Part shown: one piece after another, positions 35,846 through 48,692 of the stretch | Layout: the number at the start of each line of letters is the position of its first letter | How positions within the stretch are numbered: the stretch's first letter is position 1 | Origin: Cichorium intybus | Taxonomy: Eukaryota; Streptophyta; Magnoliopsida; Asterales; Asteraceae | Assembly (NCBI GenBank): GCA_023525715.1 | Contig: CM042014.1 | Location: 22,727,404-22,791,403 of the forward strand | DNA: 64,000 nucleotides | Direction: 5' to 3' | The notes under the pieces: generated by a model | Database searches by the model: none | What the model was told of the DNA's origin: nothing | The model's input: the letters and a program-made list of their open reading frames with translations, nothing else | Program-made: the position numbers and the translations under genes

Positions 35846-36421
35846 GTGGTATCAGAGTTATTCGGTGTGTTTTCTTGTTAAATTGCTATAACTGTATCCT
35901 GTAAATTAGGGTTTATTGTTTATAAACCCTAATGTGGCCGTTTTGAATATTAGGGTTAGGGTTTCAAAAAACCCTGGCCCCTCCCCCTGCTTGGCGTGAA
36001 AAAGGGAATGGTTTAGTAGGCTTTCTATTTTTGGTAACTTTAATTGTTTAAATAGATAAAACCTTAAACCTTTATCCTAAATTTCGAAAATTAGGGGATA
36101 AGGATAGGTTTAAATTAATTTGATTATTTTGTGACACCTATCTGCAAAATTAATTAATTTAATTAATTGTTTGATTAAAAGATAATTAATAGAATTTAAT
36201 TAATTTCGATTTAAATGGTTTAAATTCCGAAAATTAATAGATTAAATCTATAAATATTTTAAGAGGTTTAAAATATCAAATTTAATTAATTTAATTAATT
36301 GGTTAATTAAAAGATAATTAAATCGGCTTTAAGTGGTTTAATTTAATTTTAAATTTAATAGCTTAAATCGACAATAAATTAAAAGATAAACCAGAAACAA
36401 TTTTTTAAAGGTTTAAAAAAT

Positions 36422-36428
<7 letters not shown>

Positions 36429-36477
<49 letters not shown>
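36429..36477. repeat. (TA)n microsatellite in the leader of element A
   Basis: About 24 TA dinucleotides. Confidence 0.95.
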
Positions 36478-36482
<5 letters not shown>

Positions 36483-36803
36483 CTAGGAAGTTATTTTTTA
36501 TATGTATGAGATTAAATGGTTAGTCAAATCATTAGTAGGCCTCATTCACGAAGCTGGTCTATAAAGTGGGTATAAGGAGACTGCCTATAAAATGGCGGTC
36601 TAATGGGTGAACACTCTCGCCCACCGCTCGCCTGATCAGTGGAGGGTCGTTAGCCGAACAGGTTTGATAGGACCGCCTAATAATCACTAAAAGTATAATG
36701 ATTCAAAGTACTAGAACACTTAATAAAATCCCAATCTAGTTACTTTAGGAAAAATATGAATTGATGCTAATCCATGAAATTGCACATTGCACTTTATGAA
36801 ACA

Positions 36804-36918
36804 TTGGTGGAGCGTGTGTGGTTAACCGGCAAGCCAATTGGGGTTCATAAAGAGTTGCAATGGGTTTCCCGGGTATTATCATTGTTGATGGAGCGTGTGT
36901 GGTTTACCGGCACATCAA
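36804..36918 (+). other. Two 34-nt stem-loops in the leader of element A
   Basis: 36804-36837 (stem TTGGTG/AGCCAA) and 36885-36918 (stem TTGATG/CATCAA). Both have a 22-nt loop containing GAGCGTGTGTGG and ACCGG. Related copies lie at 47458-47491 and 57308-57341 in A, and at 44743-44776 and 44824-44857 in B (minus strand). Confidence 0.7.
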
Positions 36919-36976
36919 TTAGAGATGATAATTAACCCGAGAGTACCAAGCTAATTTGCATGGTTATTCACATCCA

Positions 36977-37007
36977 GTTTGTGATCCTCGGCATCCCAGT
37001 CACAAAC
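36977..37007 (+). other. 31-nt hairpin conserved between elements A and B
   Basis: Perfect 8-bp stem GTTTGTGA/TCACAAAC with the 15-nt loop TCCTCGGCATCCCAG. Element B has the same stem and loop, with one loop change, at 44684-44654 on the minus strand. Confidence 0.7.
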
Positions 37008-37247
37008 AGTGGGGCACATCCGAGATTAAACATGTCCTTTAAAAGTTTAATGAATCTCATCAGAACTATGAATTTCATAAGATGAAATTGATAAGTGTTT
37101 ATCTACCTTAATGACCATTATGTTGTGATTACGGCATCCCTCTTCACACCATAGTTGGGGTATTTTGGATCCTAGCCTTAATAAATAATATATTGGGTAA
37201 TTATTTAAAAGGAACAGTTAAACTAATAAATTCTATTTCTTTTATAG

Positions 37248-38051
37248 ATGTCAAGTGTCAATTCTCCTCCTTCTCCTCCTTCACCCATTTCTGAAAGCAT
37301 CATAATGCACCTGCTAAATATGGAAAGGCTGACTGGCCTCAACAGTAAAGAATGGCTTCGCAATTGGAGACTGGCTCTCGGCATTACTGGCAAGCTACAT
37401 CTCACCGAGTATCCGATCCAAGTTCCACCGGAACAAGTCATCATAAAAGGTTCTTATGATGAATCCGAAGAGATTCGTGACCTCATGCTATCAACCATTG
37501 GCCCCGAGTTCCGCAAGGATTTTGAATCCTTGGGGCCATATGAGTTGATGCAACTGGTGGAGGAAAGGTTCCAAAAACCAGTTTAAGAGGAACGATCTAG
37601 AATCCTCAGAAGACTTGCGGAGTGCAAGCTAAAGGGAGGAAGTAGCATCAATTCGCATGTTCTTCAGATTGAAGGGTGCATAGGTGAGTTATATAAACTT
37701 GGTCATCCCATGAGTCAGGAGGAGAGTGTTAACATCCTGCTCGCTTCACTGACAAACGAGTACGATCTGTTCATTCAGACGTATAGAAAGGAAGACCAGA
37801 AAAAGACCCTCATGGAAATGCGTCTACTGTTGACTTTATACGAGTCACTCTTGGACAGGCATAGCTTCAATGACTCAGCTACTTCTGGATTAAGTCCAGT
37901 GAAGAGACGTAACAAGAAACAGTCGAGATCGACTAGACATGTCTCAAACTGGGAATCTGCTAAATCGGATACAGTCACAGAAAGATTGGAAGACGCTCCA
38001 ACTCTTTTGAAAGCTCAGGTATATCTAAAAACCTCAAAACTCATGTTCTAA
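37248..38051 (+). pseudogene. Gag-like protein of element A, one in-frame stop
   Basis: Starts MSSVNSPPSPPSP. The order of segments matches the UBN2-type gag of element B: LNMERLTGLNSKEWLRNWRLAL, LMLSTIGPEFRKDFESLGPYEL, then EESVNILLASLTNEYDLFIQ. It has no zinc knuckle, protease or later domains. A TAA at 37584-37586 interrupts it and the same frame continues to 38051. It is therefore a broken gag, or a gag needing readthrough, which I consider unlikely. A lysine-rich segment (VKRRNKKQSRSTR) near the end could bind RNA. Confidence 0.75.
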
Positions 38052-38434
38052 GATTTCTTGATACATAATGTGACAGTCACATTTTGGTTTGTATGCAGGG
38101 AATCAAGAAGGCACGGGACTCTGGCGCATAGGAGCACATTTGGATTGGATCTCCAGCTCGTGCAGTTTTGAAGTTTAGATAGATATTGGAATATTGTTAT
38201 TAGTCTTTAGTTGCATTTCGACATTGTCTATTACATTGTTCAAGGATTTTGTTTTAATAAAATTGTCATTTTTCTTTTAACACCTGTTGTCTGAAATTAT
38301 CCTTGAAATATTATATGAATGTGTTAAATGTATGATTAGTAATAACTTGAATGTTGATGCATCCAAAGTGTTTGGATTCAAGAATTGTGTCATTTATGAT
38401 TGTTAATACAAATGTTATAAGAATCAATTCAACC

Positions 38435-38690
38435 ATAGGTCCAGTTGGACAGGACCTTGGAATCATTTGACTTAGAGTCACTTGATGAATTGATTTCTTA
38501 ATGTGTCAAGAAATGAATCAACCAAAGGTCCAGTTGGACAGGACTTTGGAATCATCTGACTTGGAGTCAGATGATGATTAAGTTCTTTATAAAGCACATG
38601 TGGCAAGAAATGAATAACCCAAAGATCCAGAGGATAGGATTTTGGAATCAGTTGACTTAGAGTCAACTGAAGATTGCAAGTCTTGAACAA
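38435..38690 (+). repeat. Three repeats of about 95 bp with a 21-nt hairpin each
   Basis: Repeats share GGTCCAGTTGGACAGGA, then a 21-nt hairpin at 38464-38484, 38553-38573 and 38649-38669. The second and third have perfect 9-bp stems with three-base loops but different stem sequences (CATCTGACT and CAGTTGACT with their complements). The first is imperfect. Confidence 0.75.
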
Positions 38691-38771
38691 AGTCATAAGT
38701 TTACATAGATATGTAAAGGACATTGAGATTAAGAGCAACATACACACCTGTTGTTGTGTATTGCTAGAATC

Positions 38772-39539
38772 TGAAGGGTTTCTATGCAATCAATGAACAC
38801 AAAATAACCTAAGGTTCACATGCAACCCTAATAATGATCTATGTTTTCTTCTATGAAGATTAGAACTAAGAACCTAAAGGATACAATTCAATTCTAAAGA
38901 AGAATTAAGAAAAAACCAACCTTTGATCTTATGATCCTTTTAAGCAGCAGCAAAAGTATCCTGCCTCAGATGAAAGTCACACCCAGGGGATGGAAGAATC
39001 AGTCCAGCAGAGTGAATCCAGAGAGAAGATGGCATGAATATGAGGTGCCAGGGGGTTCCTTTTATAGCCTCCTAGGGTTACACCTGAAACCCTAAGGAGC
39101 CTCCAACTGGACAAGGCTTTTGACCACTTGGACCAGGCTTACCAAACCCTAATTAGGGTTTTGCCAAACCCTTGGAGGAGCCTCCAAGTTGGCGCCACTT
39201 TTGGTCCCTGGTTTTCCTGGCTAGTTATTCAACTATTGAATAAATGCCAAACCAGTCCCTGCACCTTTAATTAATTAATTTAATCTCCAAATTAAATCTA
39301 ATTAATTCTAGATTAAATCTCAATTAATTAATATAGTTTCTAATTAATATATTAGCACTTAAATATATTAATAAACCATATATTTATTTTCTATTGATTT
39401 ATTATACAATTAATATATCAACTATTCTCTCTACTGAACTATCTTTCCTCCACCCATGAGGGCAACCCAAATGGACTTTGCTTTTAATCATAAAATAAAA
39501 GTATAATTACAAGTCATGGCTTAGACACCTAATCCAACA
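38772..39539 (-). repeat. 3' LTR (element sense) of element B
   Basis: 768 bp, about eight differences from 45657-46424. Its first bases match the first bases of the LTR of element A. Confidence 0.95.
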
Positions 39540-40348
39540 GTCTCCCACTTGGATAAGTCTATGACTTTAATTATCTGAACTCTGACCCAGTCAGTTCTGT
39601 CCAAAGATAAGTGATCTGATGATCCTCCGTCCAACAGGATATTTTTCAGACTCAAGACATGGACTAACATCAATCTTGGTCTGACACTCTGTTCCTCGAT
39701 TTCTGATTTGCATATGACTTTAGAGACTACTAATTGAACACATCAATCAAATCCCGGTTGGCCAACACTTTCAGTCAACTTCTAAATCATCGAGAGGCCT
39801 ACAGATATCTGTTTCCCATCGGGTCATGGGACGGATAAGTTTCGACTCATACGTCCATAACTTTTGCGGGTCCAAATACATACAACAATACGTTTTATAG
39901 CACCGAGTTACTGGCGCGGTTTCGTATTGTCAATAAGTACTTGTATCACAAATAACAGATCATATCTCTCCACTTAAAGATCACCGGATATTATCGTCTT
40001 AACATTGCTCGTGATATAATCCATGAAGCAATCTGTTAAGCGTGAGTTTATCCAATACTCAAATCTCTATTTCTAAGTACTCATGAACGTTGCAGCAGTC
40101 TTACTGCAATGTCTAACTCCTTAGACAGTCTGCAACCATTTCATGACAGTCTTAATTCATACTTACTTTCTAACAGCATGATCGACTGTGGAGTTTTAAA
40201 TAATCCAATTATTAAGGAAGTTAAACATGCAAATATAGAAACATAGAAATAAACAATTGACAAAGGCAGTAACAATACTCATTTATAAATCTCTATTATA
40301 AAATCACCGAGTCAATTACATTTATACTGTTACAAGTTTCTAATCTAT
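39540..40348 (-). other. 3' non-coding region of element B
   Basis: About 800 bp between the pol stop and the polypurine tract, without ORF. It is recognisably homologous to 57690-58436 of element A, which lacks pol (for example ACAGATATCTGTAGGCCTCT, GGATCATCTGATCACTTATC). Confidence 0.8.
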
Positions 40349-43300
40349 CTAATTACTAAAACTAACATCATCCTTCAATCCAATGCTCCGAGCATGTTGA
40401 TTGTGCTTAATCCTATTCAGAGCCTTAGTCAAAGGATCTGCAGGATTGTCCTCGGATGATACTCGCTTAACCAGTAAGTGCCCTTCTTCTATCTGATGTC
40501 GAATGTAGTGGTACTTTCTTTCGATATGCCTAGACTTTCCATGGTCTCGCGGTTCCTTTGCCAAGGCGACCGCTCCTTCATTATCGCAGAAAAGTTCCAC
40601 CGGCTCCTGAATGCTCGGGACAACTCCAAGATCCCCGATGAAATTCTTTAGCCAAGCCGCCTCCTTAGACGCTTCACTTGCTGCGATGTACTCTGATTCG
40701 CACGTTGAATCAGCCACCGTTTCCTGCTTGGAACTTTTCCAAGTGACCGCTCCACCGTTCAAAAGAAATACCCAGCCCGACTGGGACCGTCCACTGTCCC
40801 TATCTGTCTGGAAACTGGCATCTGTATATCCACTCACTTTTAACTCATCACTGCCACCAAGGACTAATACCATATTCTTTGTCCTTCGCAGATACTTGAG
40901 TATGTTCTTGACTGCAATCCAATGTGCTTTTCCAGGATTACCCTGGTACCGACTAACCAAGCTTAGTGCATAGGATACGTCGGGACGAGTACATGTCATA
41001 GCATACATGATCGACCCTACAGCCGAAGCATAAGGTACTCGACTCATTTCAGCTATTTCCTGATCGGTACTCGGACTTTGAGTCTTACTCAATTTAACAC
41101 CACTTAGGATTGGTAACTCTCCCTTTTTGGAACTTTCCATGTTAAACCTCTTTAACACTTTTTCCAAATATGTACACTGGCTTAGGCCTATCAATTTTCT
41201 CTTTCTATCTCTAAGTATTCTTATCCCGAGAATATAAGCAGCTTCCCCTAGGTCTTTCATGGCGAAACACTTCCCGAGCCAAGCCTTAACATTCTGCAAG
41301 GTCGGAATGTCGTTTCCCATGAGCAGTATGTCATCAACATACAGCACAAGGAAAGTGACTATACTCCCACTAGCCTTGACATATACACAGGACTCATCTT
41401 CACTCCTAGAGAAGCCAAACTCTTTGACTTTCTCATGGAAGCAAAGATTCCAACTGCGAGATGCTTGCTTCAACCCGTAGATTGATCTTTCAAGCTTACA
41501 TACTTTATCAGGGTGCTTAGTGTCTACAAAACCCTCTGGCTGACTCATGTAAACATCTTCAGTCAGTTTCCCGTTAAGGAAAGCGGTTTTGACATCCATC
41601 TGCCAGATTTCATAATCATGAAATGCAGCTATGGCAAGCATTATCCTGATTGACTTAATCTTGGCTACTGGTGAGAAGGTTTCATCATAGTCAACCCCCG
41701 GGGTTTGAGTGAATCCCTTCGCAACCAGCCGAGCTTTATAAGTATGCACTTTTCCATCCATGTCAGTCTTCTTTTTGAAGATCCACTTGCATCCGACTGT
41801 TTTTCGACCCGGTACATTGTCAACCAAGTTCCAAACTTGATTGTCATACATGGACTTTATCTCGCTGTCCATTGCCTCTTCCATTTTGCAGACTCGGGGC
41901 CTGCCACTGCTTCACGGTAGCTAGCTGGCTCATCCAAATTAGTCAATGTACGATCACTGACTAACGTGTCTCCGTCCGAAGTAATATGGAAACCATAGAA
42001 CTCGGGCGGTATGCTAACTCTACCTGAACGCCTTAGGGGCAACGAAATGTCAGTGGGTCCAACAGGAACTTCTTCCTCATGTTGGTTGCTAGTTTCTTCT
42101 AAGGTTGTTTCATCGGGCGTCTCCTGAATTTCTTCGAGATCGATCGTACTCCCACTGTCCTCTTTGTATATGAGTTCTCTCTCTCGAAAGAACCCCCGTC
42201 TTGCTACAAAGACCACGTCCTCGCTTGGTCTGTAGAACAAGTATCCAAAAGACTGTTTCGGGTATCCGATGAAATAACACCTCTCACTTCTTTCTGCGAG
42301 CTTATCTGAAGTATCTCGTCTCACGAATGTTTCACAGCCCCAGACTTTGATGTGTGCCAACGAGGGAACTTTCCCTGTCCACATCTCGTGTGGTGTTTTC
42401 GCAACCTTCTTGGTTGGGACAAGATTCAGGATATGGGCGGCAGTCTCTAAGGCATACCCCCAGAAATGGATTGGAAGTGAGGCTCGACTCATCATGGAAC
42501 GAACCATGTCCAACAAGGTTCGGTTTCGTCTCTCTGCAACACCATTCAGCTGAGGTGTTCTTGGAGGCGACAACTGTGAAACAATTCCACATTCCTTGAG
42601 GTAATCGAGAAACTCGATACTAAGATACTCACCGCCTCTGTCGGATCTAAGCATCTTTATCTTTCTGCCCAATTGATTTTCCGCTTCATTCTTAAACTCT
42701 TTGAACTTTTCAAAGGTATCCGACTTATTCTTGATCAAGTAGACATATCCATATCTACTAAAATCGTCGGTAAAGGTCACATAGAACCGCGTGCCATCTC
42801 TAGTGGTTGTTCTGAAGGGACCACACACATCAGTGTGTATGATATCCAACAGACCTTCACCTCTTTCAAAGGAACCTTTGAATGGTGATTTTGTCATCTT
42901 GCCAAGTAAGCAAGATTCGCATACATCATCTGACCCGAGGTCGAATGATTCCAACACTCCATCCTTTTGGAGTTGGGCGATGCGTTTCTTGTTTATATGG
43001 CCAAGGCGACAATGCCACAGACATGCCTTTTCTATACCGCTTGAAGCATCAATAGTTAACACATTTTTGCCATAATTATCAACACACATAATAGATTCAT
43101 AAACACCATCACAAGGCATAGCATTAAAAATAAAAACATCATTTTTGAAAACGGAAATTGAACCATTCAATTTATTAAACTCATAATAAAAGCCTTGTCT
43201 AAATAGTGCATGAAAGGAAATTATGTTCTTTGCCATATCTGGCGCATAGCAACAATTATGTAAATCTAATCTAACTCCACTGCTCAGCATCAGTCCATAA

Positions 43301-44380
43301 ACACCAATCTTGGTAACAGGTGACGTTCGCCTATTGCCCATGACCAGGTTCAGTCTGCCATGCTCCAGTTCCCTACTTTCCTCTAGGCCCTGCAAATCAG
43401 AACAGATGTGAAAACCACATCCTGTATCAAGGACCCATGAACGGGAAAAAGATGAGTTATTAGATATAGAATATGTACCTGCCTGTGACGGTTTCACTTT
43501 ACCGTCCTTGACATCCTGCAGATACATGGGATAGCTCCTCTTCCAATGACCCTTTTGCTTGCAGTAAAAGCAGTCGGCCTCTTTGGGGTTCCGAACATGT
43601 GGAATTCCGGAAGACTTACCTTTCGGGGCACCGCTAGATGACCCGACGTGAGTCTTTTCCCTCCAGTTCTGCTTAGGAGGGCCTTTCCGTTTCTTTCCCT
43701 TTCCAGAGCCAATAGCCAGGACAGGCGGGTTGACAGGGAGCACAGCTTTTCCCTTCATCCCGTCCTCAGCCGTACGCAGCATGCGGTGTAACTCAGCTAG
43801 GTTTGCCTGGTTGTTGTTCAAATGATACGCCAGTGTGAACTGGTCATAAGAACTGGGTAAGGAGTTCAGCACTATGTCAACTGCTAAATCCTCATGGACC
43901 GGCATTTCCAGCTTTCTAAGCCTTTCCACGTAACCATGCATCCTCTGCACATGTGCACAGATGGATTCGCCCTCTTTGGGCTTGCTGTTAGTGAAGGCTT
44001 TTACAACCTCACGCCTCTCGATGCGCTCTTGCTTGCGGAACCTTTCCGCGAGCTCCTTGTGCATCTCGTAAGGCCAATAGTCCTCATAGATACGCTGCAA
44101 GTTCAGGGTTCATAGTAGCGATCATGATGCAGGCCACTTTGGTTGCATCATCAGAGTGTTTAGTGTACGCAGCGATTTCCTCGGGAGTAGCGGTTTCAGT
44201 GTCCACATCAACAAGCTCGGTTTCTAGAACATACTCTTTATGTTCAAACCTTAGAGCCATTTTGATGTTGCGGATCCAGTCATTGTAATTGGTGCCGTCC
44301 AACGTCACCTTTGAGCATAATGACAGAATCGAGGTGACATTACCGGGATTTGAGTGGGGAACGGATTGGTCAGAAGACAT
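40349..44380 (-). pseudogene. Copia gag-pol of element B, two frameshifts
   Basis: Three overlapping frames cover one polyprotein: 44380-44084 (gag N-terminus, MSSDQSVPHSNPG), 44100-41857 (gag remainder, protease, integrase, start of reverse transcriptase linker) and 41884-40349 (reverse transcriptase and RNase H). A one-base gain near 44097 and a one-base loss near 41880 explain the breaks. Motifs: zinc knuckle CFYCKQKGHWKRSYP, where the last Cys is Tyr; protease SWVLDTGCGFHIC; integrase zinc region and RTPQLNGVAERRNRT; reverse transcriptase YVDDILLMG; RNase H DSTCESEYIAAS and KSRHIERKYHYIRHQ. The reverse transcriptase/RNase H part is open and well preserved; the full polyprotein cannot be made. 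Confidence 0.9.
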
Positions 44381-44653
44381 CTGAACAAGAAGAAGGTAGT
44401 TTTAATTAGATAGAGTAATAATAATAATCCTCATATTCACCCAAGAATAAATACGAGGCTAGGATCCTACAATAACAATCTACAATACCGAAGAGGGATG
44501 CCGTAATCAGTATTGCAAATTTTACAAGGTAGGCGAATGACGATTCAGCCAATTCCACCGCGGAAATATAATCATATTATAATGGAATTCCTAGTTTCTT
44601 TGAGATTTACCGAACTGTTCGATAACATGTTTTAATCTCGGGAATGCCCCACT

Positions 44654-44684
44654 GTTTGTGACTGGGATACCGAGGATCACAAAC
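44654..44684 (-). other. 31-nt leader hairpin of element B
   Basis: Stem GTTTGTGA/TCACAAAC and loop as at 36977-37007 in element A, with one loop difference. Confidence 0.7.
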
Positions 44685-44742
44685 CGGGTGTGAATAACCA
44701 TGCAAATTGGTTGGTACTCTTGAAGTCAATTGTCATCTCTAA

Positions 44743-44857
44743 TTAACGTGCCGGTAAACCACACACGCTCCGCTAATAATGACAAAATCAAGAAAACCCA
44801 TTGCAACTCTTTGTGGACCCCAATTGGCGTGCCGGTAAACCACACACGCTCCACCAA
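44743..44857 (-). other. Two 34-nt stem-loops in the leader of element B
   Basis: On the minus strand, 44857-44824 has stem TTGGTG/CGCCAA and 44776-44743 has stem TTAGCG/CGTTAA. Both have the same 22-nt loop as the copy at 36885 in element A. Confidence 0.7.
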
Positions 44858-45656
44858 CGTTCCACAAAGTGCAATGTGCAATTTCATGGATTAGCACCAA
44901 TTCACATTTTTTTAACCTAAAGTAACTAGATTGGGATTTGTTTAGGGTTCTAGTACTTTCAATTATAGCATTATACTTTTAAGAGGCTTAGCGGTTCTAT
45001 CATACCCGTTCAGCTAACGACACTCGACTGACCAGGAGAGCGGTGGGTAAGAGTAGATACCCATTAGACTAATATTTTATAGTCAGTCGCCTTATACCCT
45101 CTTTACAGGACAGTTTTGTGAATGAGGCTTACTAGCGGTAGACTAACCAATTTTCTTATATGTATTAAATTAACTATTAATCATAAATACATATAAGATA
45201 TATTTTAATCTTATTAAAATATTTTAGAATTAATTTAATCTTAATTTTCTCAAATTATTCTAATTTTTTGAAAATTTAAATTAATTCTTAAAGCTGATTT
45301 AATTGGTCTTTTAATTAATTAATTAAACTAATTAAATCTAGGTTACAGATTACCAATTAATCAAATTAATTAACCTGTAATATCCCTTTGAATTTCGAAA
45401 TTTACATGCCAAATAAAGGGGTTCAAGTTATTTTAGTTTATTTGGTTACCAAAAATAACAACACACAAATAAGGCAAGCAAATCAAGCAATCAAGGAAGG
45501 GATCAAGGAGGGTGGTGGCTAGGGTTAGGAAACCCTAGCCTTGAGATCGATTTTGGCCTCCTCCCAAGGGTTAATTTTCGCCAATAACCCTTAGGCACAA
45601 AACAATTCAAGCAGTTCATAATCAAACACAAGAAAACAAGCTAGCTCTGATACCAC

Positions 45657-46424
45657 TGAAGGGTTTCTATGCAATCAATGAACACAAAATAACCTAAGGT
45701 TCACATGCAACCCTAATAATGATCTATGTTTTCTTCTATGAAGATTAGAACTAAGAACCTAAAGGATACAATTCAATTCTAAAGAAGAATTAAGAAAAAA
45801 CCAACCTTTGATCTTATGATCCTTTTAAGCAGCAGCAAAAGTATCCTGCCTCAGATGAAAGTCACACCCAGGGGATGGAAGAATCAGTCCAGCAGAGTGA
45901 ATCCAGAGAGAAGATGGCGTGAATATGAGGTGTCAGGGGGTTCTTTTTATAGCCTCCTAGGGTTACACCTGAAACCCTAAGGAGCCTCCAACTGGACAAG
46001 GCTTTTGACCACTTGGACCAGGCTTACCAAACCCTAATTAGGGTTTTGCCAAACCCTTGGAGGAGCCTCCAAGTTGGCGCCACTTTTGGTCCCTTGTTTT
46101 CCTGGCCAGTTATTCAACTATTGAATAAATGCCAAACCAGTCCCTGCACCTTTAATTAATCTATTTAATCTCCAAATTAAATCTAATTAATTCTAGATTA
46201 AATCTCAATTAATTAATATAGTTTCTAATTAATATATTAGCACTTAAATATATTAATAAACCATATATTTATTTTCTATTGATTTATTATACAATTAATA
46301 TATCAACTATTCTCTCTACTGAACTATCTTTCCTCCACCCATGAGGGCAACCCAAATGGACTTTGCTTTTAATCATAAGATAAAAGTATAATTACAAGTC
46401 ATGGCTTAGACACCTAATCCAACA
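45657..46424 (-). repeat. 5' LTR (element sense) of element B
   Basis: 768 bp. The primer-binding site lies at 45644-45655. Followed by target duplication GAATC. Confidence 0.95.
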
Positions 46425-46429
46425 GAATC

Positions 46430-47760
46430 TTGATATAGAACACAATTGTTTGTACTTCACGATATTCATCATTCGGTATGACGAATATGACATTGCTAAT
46501 CGGGATAAGCAATTGAATTGAAACCTCGAACAGTTCAAGGACTTCAAAGGAAGTACAAGTTCTACAGAACCTGAGCGATAACATAAACTGAGAAAAAGAT
46601 TTCACAGTTCATTCTCTTCCAAGAATATTAATGGTTATAATGTGTCTTAGGGAAGATAATGGAGCATTGGTCGAAACAGTTCGATCCTCGGTGTATGAGA
46701 TACATTGCCAATTAGTTTCCAATAATATTAACACTATACCAGTCAGTCCATATAAACCATACTCCGACCACATCCTAGACTAAGTAGGTCTTGCAGACAC
46801 TGCCTGAAATGTAAAGCTGGGATTATCCCACTTGTACATAGAAAGTCCAGGGTCTTGTAGTGTTCATCTGAACCTCATGACCAGCTGAACTTGATCAGCA
46901 TTGTCGTTTCATTAGCTATCCCACTGTAACTAAAGAGCTCTTTTAGAAAGAACTCATGGTCTAAGGAAACAGTGGGAGTTGGGACAGTCCTAAATGAGTT
47001 TAGGATTAGCAATGAAAGAACCTTTTAGTCATCACTAGGCTTGGAGCAGAAATCAGATTTCTGCTTTACAACTAACATAATCTCCTCTTAACCAGTAGTA
47101 TTGATCACCATCATAAGTAGTTGTGATCGGGGTGATATACTGATTAGTGGTAAAACACTGCAGTTGGTACGGATTTGCAATCCGACTACTTGGAAGCATT
47201 GGTGAGCCCGGCTGCTGCCAAATAAGAGGACCTTAGGACGAGACACGGTCTGTGTGAAAATTTGATTTATTTTACACCTGGTCTAAAAACCAGTGGGAGT
47301 AACTGAATCATCAAAAGAAAGCAACATGGACATATACATACCTTCAGAGCATCTAGTTGAGTGAATCGATACTCAGAGTCAAGCAATTGATTCTGAGTAA
47401 AGCACTCTCAATAGAAGATGAAATCCGAGAGGATTCTGCATGGCATAGTGTGAGTCGTTAGTGGAGCATGTGTGGTTTACCGACACACTAATAGGGACAC
47501 ACATAGAGCATGCCATTACAAAAGGTACATGGCCCCGGGTTTCGTCCCACGGGCATCTCGCAAGAAAGGATATTCAGATTTTCAAAATATGCCAAAGGAT
47601 TGGATTTTGAGAAAGGGCTGAAAGATTTCCATTAAAATGTCAGAAAGGTTTGGATTCTCAAAATGTTCCATAAGTCCTGGATTTTGTGAATAGCCTATAA
47701 CCGTGTCAAAGCCAGTGGGAGTCGCCGTTATCCACTATCCCCACATGTGGGATAAATAAT
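46430..47760 (+). other. Element A interior, middle piece
   Basis: Non-coding. It contains several compact hairpins: 46988-47005 (7-bp stem TCCTAAA), 47045-47065 (9-bp stem AGCAGAAAT, three-base loop), 47170-47184 (6-bp stem CGGATT) and 47458-47491, a copy of the 34-nt stem-loop with stem TTAGTG/CACTAA. Confidence 0.7.
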
Positions 47761-48614
47761 TGTAACGCCAAGATACTTTATTATATAATTATAATAAAAG
47801 GGTAAATTGGTCATTTTACCTTGTAAGGGTAAGATGGTCTTTTGGACAGAAAAGTATTTGGTTTGAAATAATATTTTAAGTTTTGGACTTAAAATGTTAT
47901 AAAAACTGATTTTTGGTCGTTTTACCGAAAAAGGGTATTTTGGTCATTTGACCAAGTCAACGACCAATTATGTAAAATATTGTTGGTTGTGACCAAAATG
48001 TAAGAAATGGAAGTTTTATTGTAATAAAACTTGGTTATTGTGGTCAAAGTTCAAGAAATGGAACTTTAGGACCAAAAATGTAAATTTTTGGAGTATAAAT
48101 ATAGAGAGTTTGACTCTCCTCTTTGACCAGCTCATTGTGCAGCTACGGGAGTGGATTTTGGAGAGAAATTTCTGGAAGATCATGAAGCTTGAGGCAAGGA
48201 ATTGGAATCAAGGTTTGGAATGGGTGATTCCTAAACAATTTAAGGTTAGTAACTTGATTTCTATCCAAGCTTTTGTGTGTTCTTCACATGATGAACTAGA
48301 AACTGCATTTGCAGTGATGATTATGTGTTTAAGTTGATGTAATACTTCCCTTAAGTCATTAGAATAAGGACTTAACTAAAGAAAGTGGAAGTAGGTTGCT
48401 ATTAGTGATGAATTTGAAGTTTGGGGTTGTTAGAACTAAGAACCCTAATTCTTCATTTTGATTGAATTGGTTGTTTTGGATGGTTGAAAACATTGTTAAG
48501 GTATAAGGTTTTAGTCCTAGAACAAACCCCAATCGATTAAGGACTGGATTAAGGACTTAATGGTCCAAAACTGCTTGCTACAGTGCATAAATCGCGACTG
48601 CCCAGGAGCTCTGC

Positions 48615-48692
48615 ACAGGCGCAGGGCGCAGTGCGCCCAGGATCAGGGCGGGGTGCGCCCAGGCGCAGTGCGCCTGATTCCTGGCGCAGTGC
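48615..48692. repeat. GC-rich palindrome cluster in the 5' LTR of C
   Basis: Three or more GGCGCAGTGCGCC-type near-palindromes within 80 bp. An identical cluster is in the 3' LTR at 54716-54793. Confidence 0.8.

Larger units (their letters stand above)
38772..46424 (-). mobile_element. Element B: full-length Copia with frameshifted gag-pol
   Basis: The LTRs are 768 bp (38772-39539 and 45657-46424), TGTTGGATTAGG...AACCCTTCA on the minus strand, and differ at about eight positions. A perfect target duplication GAATC flanks it (38767-38771 and 46425-46429). The primer-binding site TGGTATCAGAGC is at 45655-45644 and the polypurine tract AAGTGGGAGAC next to 39540. Order on the minus strand: leader 45656-44381, gag-pol 44380-40349, 3' non-coding 40348-39540. 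It inserted into element A in the opposite orientation. All parts are present but gag-pol has two frameshifts. Confidence 0.93.

Noticed and set aside
37584..37586. Programmed readthrough of the gag stop in element A
   Set aside because: No following structure or context known for readthrough can be argued, and no pol follows, so a simple nonsense mutation is more likely.
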